From Streptomyces globisporus (GTDB taxonomy: Bacteria; Actinomycetota; Actinomycetes; Streptomycetales; Streptomycetaceae): DNA of 48,747 nt. Below the pieces are notes generated by a model. That model did no database searches. It was not told the DNA's origin and saw nothing but the letters and a program-made list of their open reading frames with translations. Shown here piece after piece: positions 40,959 through 48,747 of the stretch (its first letter is position 1; each line of letters begins with the position of its first letter). The translations under genes and the position numbers were made by a program. Location: NCBI RefSeq assembly GCF_003501885.1, contig NZ_QWFA01000035.1:1-48747 (forward strand), written 5' to 3'.

Positions 40959-43553
40959 TCAGGCCGCCGCCCGGTCGCACTCCTGCCCGCGCAGCGCCCG
41001 CGCGAGATCGTCCCGGGCCTCCAGCACCAGCCGCCGCAGCGCCGGGGCCGCGTCCTCGTGCTCGGCGAGCCAGGCGTCGGTCGCCGCGAGGGTCGCGGGG
41101 CTGTCCTGGAGACCGGGGAACATCCCCCGCACCACATGCATGCCGATCTGGATGGACCGCTCCGCCCAGATCCGCTCGATCACCTCGAAGTAGCGCTTGG
41201 CGTAGGGTGCCAGCAGCTCCCGCTGCGAAGGCTGCCCGAAGCCCGCGATGGTCGCCTCGACCAGCGCGTTGGACAGCTTGTCCGACTCCACGACCGCCGC
41301 CCACGCCTGCGCCTTCACCGCCTCCGAGGGCCGCGAGGCCAGGCAGCGTACGTGGTGACGCTTGCCGGACGCCGTGTCGTCGCGGGCCAGTTCGGCGTCG
41401 ATCGCCGCCTCGTTCGCCGCCCCGTGCGAGGCCAGCGGGGAGAGGAAGGCCCAGCGCAGCTCCTGCTCGACGTCGAGACCGTCGATCCGGGCGGTGCCGT
41501 CCAGCAGCCCGCCCAGCAGCCGGAAGTCCTCTTCGGACGAGGCGACCGCGGCGAAGAAGCGGGCCCAGGCCAGCTGGTGCTGGCTGCCCGGCTCGGCGGC
41601 CCGCAGCTCGCGCAGCGCGCCCTCGGCCAGCGCCCGGCCGCCCTCCTCGCGCCAGTCGGGCGCGACGTAGTTGACCAGCGCGGACTGCGCCCAGGCGTGC
41701 AGCATCTGCAGCACGCCGATGTCGCTCTCGCGACCGGCGTGCGCCAGCACCAGCGCGACGAAGTCACGGGCCGGGAGAACGGCGTCCCGGGTCAGGCCCC
41801 ACAGGGCCGACCAGCACAGGGCACGGGCCAGCGGGTCCGCGATCTCGCCCAGGTGGTCGCGGAGCGTGGCCAGCGAGCCCTCGTCGAAGCGGACCTTGCA
41901 GTACGTGAGGTCGTCGTCGTTGACCAGGATCAGATCGGGCCGCTCGGAGCCGGTCAGCGCCTCCACCACGGTCCGCTCGCCGGCGACGTCCACCTCGGCG
42001 CGCGCGTACCGCGTCAGCTCGCCCTCGGGCGTACGCCGGTACAGGCCGACCGCGACGCGATGCGGGCGCAGCTCGGGGTGGGATGCGGCGGCCTCCTGGA
42101 CGACGGCCAGCTCGGTGAGAACGCCCGCCGCGTCGTACGTGGGCACCGGGGTGAGCGTGTTGACGCCGGCCGTCTGGAGCCAGGAGCGCGACCAGGCGGT
42201 CATGTCCCGCCCGGAGGTCTCGGCGAGCACGGACAGCAGGTCCCCGAGCCGGGTGTTGCCGTACGCGTGGCTCTTGAAGTAGCGCCGCGCGCCTTCGAGG
42301 AACGCGTCGCGCCCCACGTACGCCACCAGCTGCTTGAGCACGGAGGCGCCCTTGGCGTACGTGATCCCGTCGAAGTTCAGCTTGGCGTCCTCCAGGTCAC
42401 GGATGTCGGCCGTGACGGGGTGCGTGGAGGGCAGCTGGTCGGCGCGGTAGGCCCAGGCCTTGCGGTTGTTGGCGAAGGTGATCCAGCCGTTGGTGAAGCG
42501 GGTCGCCTCGACCATCGAGAAGGAGCCCATGAAGTCCGCGAAGGACTCCTTCAGCCACAGGTCGTCCCACCACTCCATGGTGACCAGGTCGCCGAACCAC
42601 ATGTGCGCCATCTCATGGAGGATGACGTTGGCCCGCCGCTCGTAGGCCGCCGATGTGACCTTGCCGCGGTAGATGTACTCCTCCCGGAAGGTGACCATGC
42701 CCGGGTTCTCCATGGCCCCGAGGTTGTACTCGGGCACGAACGCCTGGTCGTACTTCCCGAAGGGGTACGGGTAGTCGAAGTGGTCGTGGAAGAAGTCCAG
42801 GCCCTGCTTGGTGATCAGGAAGACGTCGTCCGCGTCGAAGTGCTTGGCGAGCCCCTTGCGGCACATGGCGCCGAGCGGGATGTCCAGCGTGGTGCCGTCG
42901 TCGAACGTACGGCTGTAGTGGTCGCTCACGTAGTGGTACGGACCGGCGACGACGGCCGTGATGTACGTGGAGATCGGCTTGGTCTCTGCGAAGGTCCACA
43001 CCCCGCCCTCGTGGGACTCCTCGGCCCCGTTGGACCAGACCCGCCAGCCCGCGGGGGCGGTGACCTGGAAGCGGTAGGGAGCCTTGAGGTCGGGCTGTTC
43101 GAAGTTGGCGAAGACGCGGCGGGCGTCGGCCGGTTCGTACTGCGTGTAGAGGTAGACCTCGCCGTCCTCCGGGTCGACGAAGCGGTGCATGCCCTCGCCG
43201 GTCCGGCTGTACGCGCAGCGGGCGTCGACCACGAGGACGTTCTCGCCCTCCAGGAGCCCGTCCAGGGCCACCCGGGCACCGTCGAACACGACCGCCGGGT
43301 CCAGCGCCTTCCCGTTCAGCGTCACGGCGTCCACACCCGGCGCGACCAGGTCCGCGAAGGTCGAGGCGTCGGCCCGGGCGGAGCGGAACCGGATCGTGGT
43401 GAGTGACCGGAACGTCAGCGGACCGCCGTCCCCGCCGGTCCCCTCGGGCTCGCCGACGGCGGACCGCAGGTCGAGAGCGACCTCGTATCCGTCGACGGTC
43501 AGCAGCTCGGCCCTCTTCTGGGCCTCGTCGCGGGACAGGTTTTCACCGGGCAC
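40959..43553 (-). CDS. pepN: Aminopeptidase N (copy 2)
   Basis: This 864-residue M1 aminopeptidase is a paralogue of the one at 31484-34060. Zinc motif HEMAH (313-317) with Glu336 in WLKESFA, and GAMEN at about 279-283, are intact. Compared with copy 1 there is a short insertion near residue 25 (VGEPEGTGGDGG). The C-terminal helical domain is conserved. I chose the GTG at 43551-43553, with AAGGAG upstream, giving an N-terminus VPGENLSRDEAQ that aligns with copy 1. It is divergent from the Rv2466c-like gene. Confidence 0.94.
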   Translation of the reverse strand: MPGENLSRDEAQKRAELLTVDGYEVALDLRSAVGEPEGTGGDGGPLTFRSLTTIRFRSARADASTFADLVAPGVDAVTLNGKALDPAVVFDGARVALDGLLEGENVLVVDARCAYSRTGEGMHRFVDPEDGEVYLYTQYEPADARRVFANFEQPDLKAPYRFQVTAPAGWRVWSNGAEESHEGGVWTFAETKPISTYITAVVAGPYHYVSDHYSRTFDDGTTLDIPLGAMCRKGLAKHFDADDVFLITKQGLDFFHDHFDYPYPFGKYDQAFVPEYNLGAMENPGMVTFREEYIYRGKVTSAAYERRANVILHEMAHMWFGDLVTMEWWDDLWLKESFADFMGSFSMVEATRFTNGWITFANNRKAWAYRADQLPSTHPVTADIRDLEDAKLNFDGITYAKGASVLKQLVAYVGRDAFLEGARRYFKSHAYGNTRLGDLLSVLAETSGRDMTAWSRSWLQTAGVNTLTPVPTYDAAGVLTELAVVQEAAASHPELRPHRVAVGLYRRTPEGELTRYARAEVDVAGERTVVEALTGSERPDLILVNDDDLTYCKVRFDEGSLATLRDHLGEIADPLARALCWSALWGLTRDAVLPARDFVALVLAHAGRESDIGVLQMLHAWAQSALVNYVAPDWREEGGRALAEGALRELRAAEPGSQHQLAWARFFAAVASSEEDFRLLGGLLDGTARIDGLDVEQELRWAFLSPLASHGAANEAAIDAELARDDTASGKRHHVRCLASRPSEAVKAQAWAAVVESDKLSNALVEATIAGFGQPSQRELLAPYAKRYFEVIERIWAERSIQIGMHVVRGMFPGLQDSPATLAATDAWLAEHEDAAPALRRLVLEARDDLARALRGQECDRAAA

Positions 43554-43633
43554 GGGCACTCCTTCGTGACGCGCGTCTTGTGTCGTGTTCGAACCCATTG
43601 ATCCTTGCATGCGTCCTCGCGCGGCGGCAGGCA

Positions 43634-43660
43634 GGGAATGGGTCGCCCTCGGGAGACGTT
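43634..43660 (+). promoter_or_regulatory. SigR-type (thiol-stress) promoter
   Basis: GGGAAT (43634-43639) and GTT (43658-43660) are separated by exactly 18 bp, the consensus for Streptomyces SigR (SigH in mycobacteria). It reads toward the Rv2466c-like gene and would give a leader of about 75 bases. Confidence 0.75.
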
Positions 43661-43740
43661 CTCGATCGAAGGCGAACACGCCCTCCGCGGGATACGCCTG
43701 CTGCGGAGCACGCCCTTCACGCGCCCTTCAGAGGAGAGAC

Positions 43741-44391
43741 ATGTCCGAGAACACCCCGGCGAACGGCAAGACCCCGGTCGACTTCTGGTTCGACCCGCTC
43801 TGCCCCTGGGCGTGGATGACCTCGCGCTGGATGCTGGAGGTGGAGAAGGTCCGCGACGTCGAGGTCCGCTGGCACGTGATGAGCCTGGCCGTCCTCAACG
43901 AGGACAAGCTGGACGAGCTGCCCGAGGAGTACCGGGACATGCTGGAGAACCAGGCCTGGGGCCCGGTCCGGGTCGTCATCGCCGCCCAGCAGCTCCACGG
44001 CGACGACGTGGTCGGCCCCCTCTACACCGCGCTCGGCACCCGCTTCCACAACAACGGCGAAGGCCCCACCCGCGAGGCCGTGACCGCCGCGCTGAAGGAC
44101 GTGGGCCTGCCGGAGGACCTCGCGGAGTACGCCGACAAGGACACGTACGACACCGAGCTGCGCGCCTCCCACCAGGAGGGCATCGAGAAGGTCGGCCAGG
44201 AGGTCGGCACCCCGGTCATCGCGGTCCCCGGCGCGGACGGCGAGCAGGTCGCCTTCTTCGGCCCGGTCGTCACCCCCGCCCCCAAGGGCGAGGAGGCGGC
44301 GAAGCTCTGGGACGGCACGCTGCTGGTCGCGTCCATCCCCGGCTTCTACGAGATCAAGCGGACCCGGACGCAGGGGCCGGTCTTCGACTGA
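43741..44391 (+). CDS. Rv2466c-family DsbA-like redox protein
   Basis: This 216-residue thioredoxin-fold protein belongs to the Rv2466c family, whose mycobacterial member is a mycothiol-dependent reductase/nitroreductase. The active-site region reads VDFWFDPLCPWAW (13-25): Cys21 is present but the second Cys of the CPWC motif is Ala24. A helical insertion (about 60-145) and GTPVIAVPG, the cis-Pro loop, are typical. The ATG at 43741 has GAGGAGAG upstream. A SigR-type promoter lies 80 bp upstream, matching the SigH control known for Rv2466c. The family is secure; the mechanism with a single Cys would be monothiol, through mycothiol. Confidence 0.9.
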   Translation: MSENTPANGKTPVDFWFDPLCPWAWMTSRWMLEVEKVRDVEVRWHVMSLAVLNEDKLDELPEEYRDMLENQAWGPVRVVIAAQQLHGDDVVGPLYTALGTRFHNNGEGPTREAVTAALKDVGLPEDLAEYADKDTYDTELRASHQEGIEKVGQEVGTPVIAVPGADGEQVAFFGPVVTPAPKGEEAAKLWDGTLLVASIPGFYEIKRTRTQGPVFD

Positions 44392-44413
44392 CGCGGGCTT
44401 CGACTGACGCGGG
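44382..44413. repeat. 16-bp tandem duplication across a stop codon
   Basis: CTTCGACTGACGCGGG occurs twice in direct tandem (44382-44397 and 44398-44413). The first copy holds the last codons and the TGA of the Rv2466c-like gene. Confidence 0.85.
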
Positions 44414-44460
44414 CCGGAAATCCGCGAGCGCGGGTATCCGTGTGGAGGGAGACTGCCTCC

Positions 44461-44913
44461 ATGCGGATACGCGCGGGCGAGGCGGCCGAGGCCGCCGCAC
44501 TGACGGACCTGGCCCTGCGGTCGAAGGGCCACTGGGAGTACGACGCGGAGTTCCTCGCCGCCTGCCGCGAGGAGCTGACGATGCGCCCCGCGGAGGTGGC
44601 GGCGCGGCGGACGGCGGTGGCCGAGGAGGACGGACGGATCCTGGGCTTCACCACGCTGGACGGAGAGCCGCCGAAGGGCGCGCTCGGCATGATGTTCGTC
44701 GAGCCGGACACCATCGGCAGGGGCGTCGGGCGGCGCCTGTTCACCCACACCACGGACGAGGCGCGCCGCCTGGGCTTCACCCGCCTCACCATCGACGCCG
44801 ACCCGAACGCGGAGCCGTTCTACCGGGCCATGGGCGCGGTCCGGATCGGCGCCACGCCGTCCGGCTCCATTCCGGGCCGTGAGCTGCCGCTGCTGGAGGT
44901 CGTCCTGGTCTGA
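44461..44913 (+). CDS. GNAT-family acetyltransferase
   Basis: This 150-residue protein has the GNAT fold. The acetyl-CoA loop reads VEPDTIGRGVGRRLFTH (about 80-96), with the R-G-x-G pattern, followed by ARRLGFTRLTIDADPNAEPFYRAMGAV, a strong family block. The ATG at 44461 is my choice; GGAGG is rather far upstream, and a GTG at 44440 in the same frame is possible. The substrate is unknown. It lies 70 bp after the redox gene. Confidence 0.88.
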   Translation: MRIRAGEAAEAAALTDLALRSKGHWEYDAEFLAACREELTMRPAEVAARRTAVAEEDGRILGFTTLDGEPPKGALGMMFVEPDTIGRGVGRRLFTHTTDEARRLGFTRLTIDADPNAEPFYRAMGAVRIGATPSGSIPGRELPLLEVVLV

Positions 44914-44974
44914 ACGGCTCCACGCGCCCTGCGCTGCGGGGGCGTTGTCAGTGGTGCGCCGTACGGTGAGGGGC

Positions 44975-45322
44975 ATGCGAATCTCACCGGAGATGATCAC
45001 GATCGACTGCGCCGACCCCCAGACGCTGGCCGCCTGGTGGGCCGAGGCGCTGGGCGTCGAGGACACCCAGGACTACGACGCGTTCGTCGTCCTCGCGGCC
45101 ACCCCGCTGGTCCTCGGCTTCCAGCGGGTGCCCGAGCCCAAGCCCGGCAAGAACCGGGTGCACATCGACTTCGCCTCGCCCGACCGCCTCGCCGACGTGG
45201 AGCGCCTGGCGAAGCTGGGCGCGACCGTCGTCGGCGAGCAGTCGATGCAGGGGATGACCTGGACGGTCCTGAAGGACCCGGAGGGCAACGAGTTCTGCCT
45301 GGCGGACGCGGGCAGCCACTGA
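44975..45322 (+). CDS. VOC-superfamily (glyoxalase-like) protein
   Basis: This 115-residue protein has the vicinal-oxygen-chelate fold in a single-domain version, built from ITIDCADPQTLAAWWAEALG (N-terminal half) and NRVHIDFASPDRLADVERLAKLGATVV...VLKDPEGNEFCL (C-terminal half). Such proteins dimerise to form a metal site and include glyoxalases and drug-binding proteins. The ATG at 44975 follows GGTGAGGGGC. The ligand cannot be read from the sequence. Confidence 0.88.
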   Translation: MRISPEMITIDCADPQTLAAWWAEALGVEDTQDYDAFVVLAATPLVLGFQRVPEPKPGKNRVHIDFASPDRLADVERLAKLGATVVGEQSMQGMTWTVLKDPEGNEFCLADAGSH

Positions 45323-45340
45323 CCGACCCCCGGACTCCTG

Positions 45341-45372
45341 GGATCCCCGGGATCGACCGACCCCGGGGATCC
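45341..45372. terminator. Bidirectional terminator
   Basis: GGATCCCCGGG (45341-45351) pairs perfectly with CCCGGGGATCC (45362-45372) over a 10-base loop, between the convergent VOC and permease genes. Confidence 0.8.
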
Positions 45373-45394
45373 GCTGCCCCGCCCCGGGTTCCCG

Positions 45395-46846
<1,452 letters not shown>

Positions 46847-46924
46847 GACGAAGTCTCCTGGGCATGCGGACGAATGAGGGGGGCGGGGTGGGCGCCGGCG
46901 CTCCCCGCAGCGAGTGACAGGCGC

Positions 46925-46938
46925 TGTGCGAACGCACA
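46925..46938. promoter_or_regulatory. 14-bp palindrome in the permease leader
   Basis: TGTGCG-AA-CGCACA is a perfect inverted repeat about 13 bp downstream of the predicted permease transcription start. It could be an operator or a small RNA hairpin. Confidence 0.5.
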
Positions 46939-46957
46939 TACGGCACCTTGCGAGCGG

Positions 46958-46985
46958 ATCATACGCGGCACCCGTGGGATCGCAA
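46958..46985 (-). promoter_or_regulatory. Predicted promoter of the purine permease
   Basis: On the minus strand TTGCGA (plus 46980-46985) and TATGAT (plus 46958-46963), spacer 16 bp, form a near-consensus housekeeping promoter, which is unusually good for Streptomyces. The leader would be about 105 bases. Confidence 0.6.
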
Positions 46986-47113
46986 CTACCCGCGTAGAGC
47001 GTGCAGTTGATGCCCATTCGCTCCTGTGCGTTCCTACGGAATCGACGGCGACCTTTTCCGTCAAACCGGCAGGCAGCCGACAGTGGGCATGGAAGTTGCG
47101 GTGACAACTCCCC

Positions 47114-47119
47114 TACTCT
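47114..47119 (+). promoter_or_regulatory. Possible -10 of a leaderless regulator mRNA
   Basis: TACTCT ends seven bases before the GTG start of the XRE-type gene and no Shine-Dalgarno sequence intervenes. The -35 region is weak. Confidence 0.4.
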
Positions 47120-47126
47120 CCGTGGC

Positions 47127-47807
47127 GTGCACCCACCACTCCCCTTCAACGCGCGGGCAGCGCGCGCCTTGCGCGAGAAGCTCGGGATGGCCCCCGGTCA
47201 TGTCGCCTACGGCATGCGCGCGTCCTTCGGTACCTCGCACATCACCCCCGAGCACGTGATCGCGTGGGAACGCGGCACGCACGTACCGGACGCGGGTGAA
47301 CTGACGGCTCTGGCAGGCGCGTTGTGGTGCCGGCCCAGTGAACTCATGGGTCGCCCCGGCACCTTGCTCGAACACCGCATCGCGCGCGGCGTCTCGGCCG
47401 AGGACGTGGCACGTGCCACGGGCCTGACCCTCGACGCGTACCTGTACATGGAGGAGGCCGGTCACTGGACCGGCGACAAACGGCAGTCCGTCAAGCTGGG
47501 CGAGGTCCTCCGCCTGCCCCCGCGCGACTTCATCGCGATCACCAGGCTGGAGGAGGAGCTGGCCCGCCTCCTCACCGAGGCGGTCTCCACCCGCTGGCAG
47601 GCCCACATCCGCGACATAGCCAAGCTGGTCTCGATGGACCGCCGCGACCTGAAGGCCCCACTGCAGGCCATGCAACAGGACTACCAGGCCCTGATGACGG
47701 CCACGCTGAGCCGGGCGGGCGGCACCACGGCCTCCGGCGAGGACGGCCGCCGCTACATCGAGAACATCATCGACCACTTCTGGAGCCGGCTGCCGGGGTC
47801 GTCCTGA
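47127..47807 (+). CDS. XRE-type helix-turn-helix regulator
   Basis: This 226-residue DNA-binding protein has a modified XRE helix-turn-helix at about 8-72 (NARAARALREKLGMAPGHVAYGMRA...ITPEHVIAWERGTHVPDAGELTALAGAL), then a second HTH-like stretch (RGVSAEDVARATGLTLDAYLYMEEAG, about 92-117) and a helical C-terminal half. I start at the GTG at 47127; no ribosome site is present and a -10 lies just before it. The frame opens at 47001 but would cross the divergent control region. It is divergent from the purine permease, a likely target. Confidence 0.82.
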   Translation: MHPPLPFNARAARALREKLGMAPGHVAYGMRASFGTSHITPEHVIAWERGTHVPDAGELTALAGALWCRPSELMGRPGTLLEHRIARGVSAEDVARATGLTLDAYLYMEEAGHWTGDKRQSVKLGEVLRLPPRDFIAITRLEEELARLLTEAVSTRWQAHIRDIAKLVSMDRRDLKAPLQAMQQDYQALMTATLSRAGGTTASGEDGRRYIENIIDHFWSRLPGSS

Positions 47808-47811
47808 GCCA

Positions 47812-48000
47812 GGCGCTACGGGCTCCTGGGGAGAGGCCGTCGCGACGCTGATCGGCCGGTACCGCGCCTACGGTGTCGACATCGAGCCCTCTGCGGCAGC
47901 GCTCGCCCTTGTCCGTGAGCACGTCTCCCTCCGGGCGGTCGCCGACACCGCACCGGAGAACTTCGCGGTCTTCACGCCGCACTGTAGGCGTGACCACCCC
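47812..48000 (+). pseudogene. Possible gene remnant
   Basis: Between the XRE gene and the acetyltransferase, one plus-strand frame reads like protein (GSWGEAVATLIGRYRAYGVD, then IEPSAAALALVREHVSL and VADTAPENFAVFTPH) but has no start codon with a ribosome site and runs into the convergent gene. It may be the tail of a decayed gene. I do not recognise it. Confidence 0.3.
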
Positions 48001-48011
48001 GACGGCCCGCC

Positions 48012-48671
48012 CTACACACCCCCCGGCGCCGCCGCCTCCAGCTCCGCCACCGTGCCCGACATCACCGTACGGATGTGGCGCGTGAGGTGCTCCGCCGGCC
48101 AGTCCCACCAGGCCACCGCCAGCAGGCGTGCGATGTCCTCCTCCTCGTACCGAGTACGGATCAGGCGGGCCGGGTTGCCGCCGACGATGCCGTAGTCCGG
48201 GACGTCCGAGACCACCACGGACCGGGCGCTGATGATCGCGCCGTGGCCGATGCGGACGCCCGGCATGATCACTGCCTCGTAGCCGATCCAGACGTCGTTG
48301 CCGATCACGGTGTCGCCCCGGTCGGGGAGGTCCGTCAGCAGGTCGAAGTGGTCGGTCCAGGAGCCGCCCAGCGTGGGGAAGGGGAACGTGGACGGGCCGT
48401 CCATGCGGTGGTTGGAGCCGTTCATGATGAACCGCACCCCCGTCGCCAGCGCGCAGAACTTGCCGATCACCAGGCGCTCCGGGCCGTAGTGGTACAGCAC
48501 GTTCCGGGTCTCGAACTCCGTGGCGTGCTCGGGGTCGTCGTAGTACGCGTAGTCACCGACCTCGATCAGCTCCGAGGTGACCAGCGGCTTCAGCTGCACC
48601 ACGCGCGGCTGGCCGGGCATCGGGTGCAGGACGGTGGGGTCCGCCGGGACGGGCGCGGGGGCAGAACTCAT
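48012..48671 (-). CDS. Vat/CatB-type xenobiotic acetyltransferase
   Basis: This 219-residue protein belongs to the left-handed beta-helix O-acetyltransferases that include streptogramin (Vat) and chloramphenicol (CatB) acetyltransferases. Seen: catalytic His88 in FIMNGSNHRMDG, hexapeptide repeats from about 113 (GDTVIGNDVWIGYEAVIMPGVRIGHGAIISARSVV with Val/Ile every sixth residue), and GGNPARLIRTRY. Length fits the family. The ATG at 48669-48671 has no strong ribosome site. Streptomyces genomes carry such genes as housekeeping acetyltransferases; resistance is not shown. Confidence 0.9.
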   Translation of the reverse strand: MSSAPAPVPADPTVLHPMPGQPRVVQLKPLVTSELIEVGDYAYYDDPEHATEFETRNVLYHYGPERLVIGKFCALATGVRFIMNGSNHRMDGPSTFPFPTLGGSWTDHFDLLTDLPDRGDTVIGNDVWIGYEAVIMPGVRIGHGAIISARSVVVSDVPDYGIVGGNPARLIRTRYEEEDIARLLAVAWWDWPAEHLTRHIRTVMSGTVAELEAAAPGGV

Positions 48672-48747
48672 GACGTCATCGTGGCATCCGGGCCCGCTGT
48701 CCCGCCGAGAATTTCCGCCCGGCCGCCCCCCGGTATCCGCCCCACGC
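48672..48747. other. Right edge, no gene seen
   Basis: This short stretch upstream of the acetyltransferase contains no gene-like frame; it should hold that gene's promoter, which I cannot pick out. Confidence 0.4.

Noticed and set aside
39573..43406. A 1277-codon plus-strand open frame across the AbiEi-like gene and pepN copy 2
   Set aside because: It crosses two real genes and their intergenic gap, and its composition (His/Arg/Gly/Val) is that of an antisense shadow.

Overview
This is a high-GC, double-strand-dense stretch of an actinomycete chromosome, almost certainly Streptomyces. The signs are strong G/C bias at third codon positions, frequent GTG starts, mycothiol-type redox genes, PknG-type kinase architecture and secreted proteins with Ala-rich signal peptides. 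I see about 38 protein-coding genes, no rRNA or tRNA, no insertion sequence, no prophage and no CRISPR array. The gene order is that of a conserved chromosomal core rather than a mobile island.

Region 1 (1-1730) holds a group II truncated haemoglobin and a divergent PCMT-like methyltransferase. Region 2 (1806-12912, all minus strand) is a seven-gene signalling operon. Read in transcription order it is: GlnX-like membrane protein, GlnH-like amino-acid binding protein, an unknown helical protein, PknG-type Ser/Thr kinase, PP2C phosphatase, von Willebrand A protein and FHA protein. It looks like the mycobacterial GlnX-GlnH-PknG amino-acid sensing unit joined to a kinase/phosphatase/vWA/FHA relay. 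Region 3 (13213-20085, minus) is a chito-oligosaccharide operon like csnR-K of S. coelicolor/S. lividans: ROK regulator, ABC binding protein, two permeases, GH4 hydrolase and sugar kinase. A perfect 15-bp palindrome lies just downstream of its predicted promoter.

Region 4 (20126-31281) contains a MscS channel, an HNH nuclease, a large secreted GH84 hexosaminidase, a small repeat protein translationally coupled to malQ, a small membrane protein, a LysR regulator, allantoicase and a secreted protein of unknown function. Region 5 (31484-43553) contains two paralogous aminopeptidases N, a MazEF/PemIK-type toxin-antitoxin pair, aspartate-semialdehyde dehydrogenase, a large secreted subtilase and an AbiEi/DUF559-like protein. 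Region 6 (43634-48671) contains an Rv2466c-family redox protein behind a consensus SigR promoter, a GNAT and a VOC protein, an AzgA-type purine permease, a divergent XRE regulator and a Vat/CatB-type acetyltransferase.

The most notable items are: the expanded GlnX/GlnH/PknG signalling operon with zinc ribbons in three of its proteins; the 12-residue tandem-repeat protein coupled to malQ; the SigR promoter in front of a CPWA (single-Cys) Rv2466c homologue; the operator-like palindromes at csnR, the antitoxin gene and the purine permease; a GH84 enzyme with Gln-Asp where Asp-Asp is expected; and two short tandem duplications that each copy the end of a gene including its stop codon.
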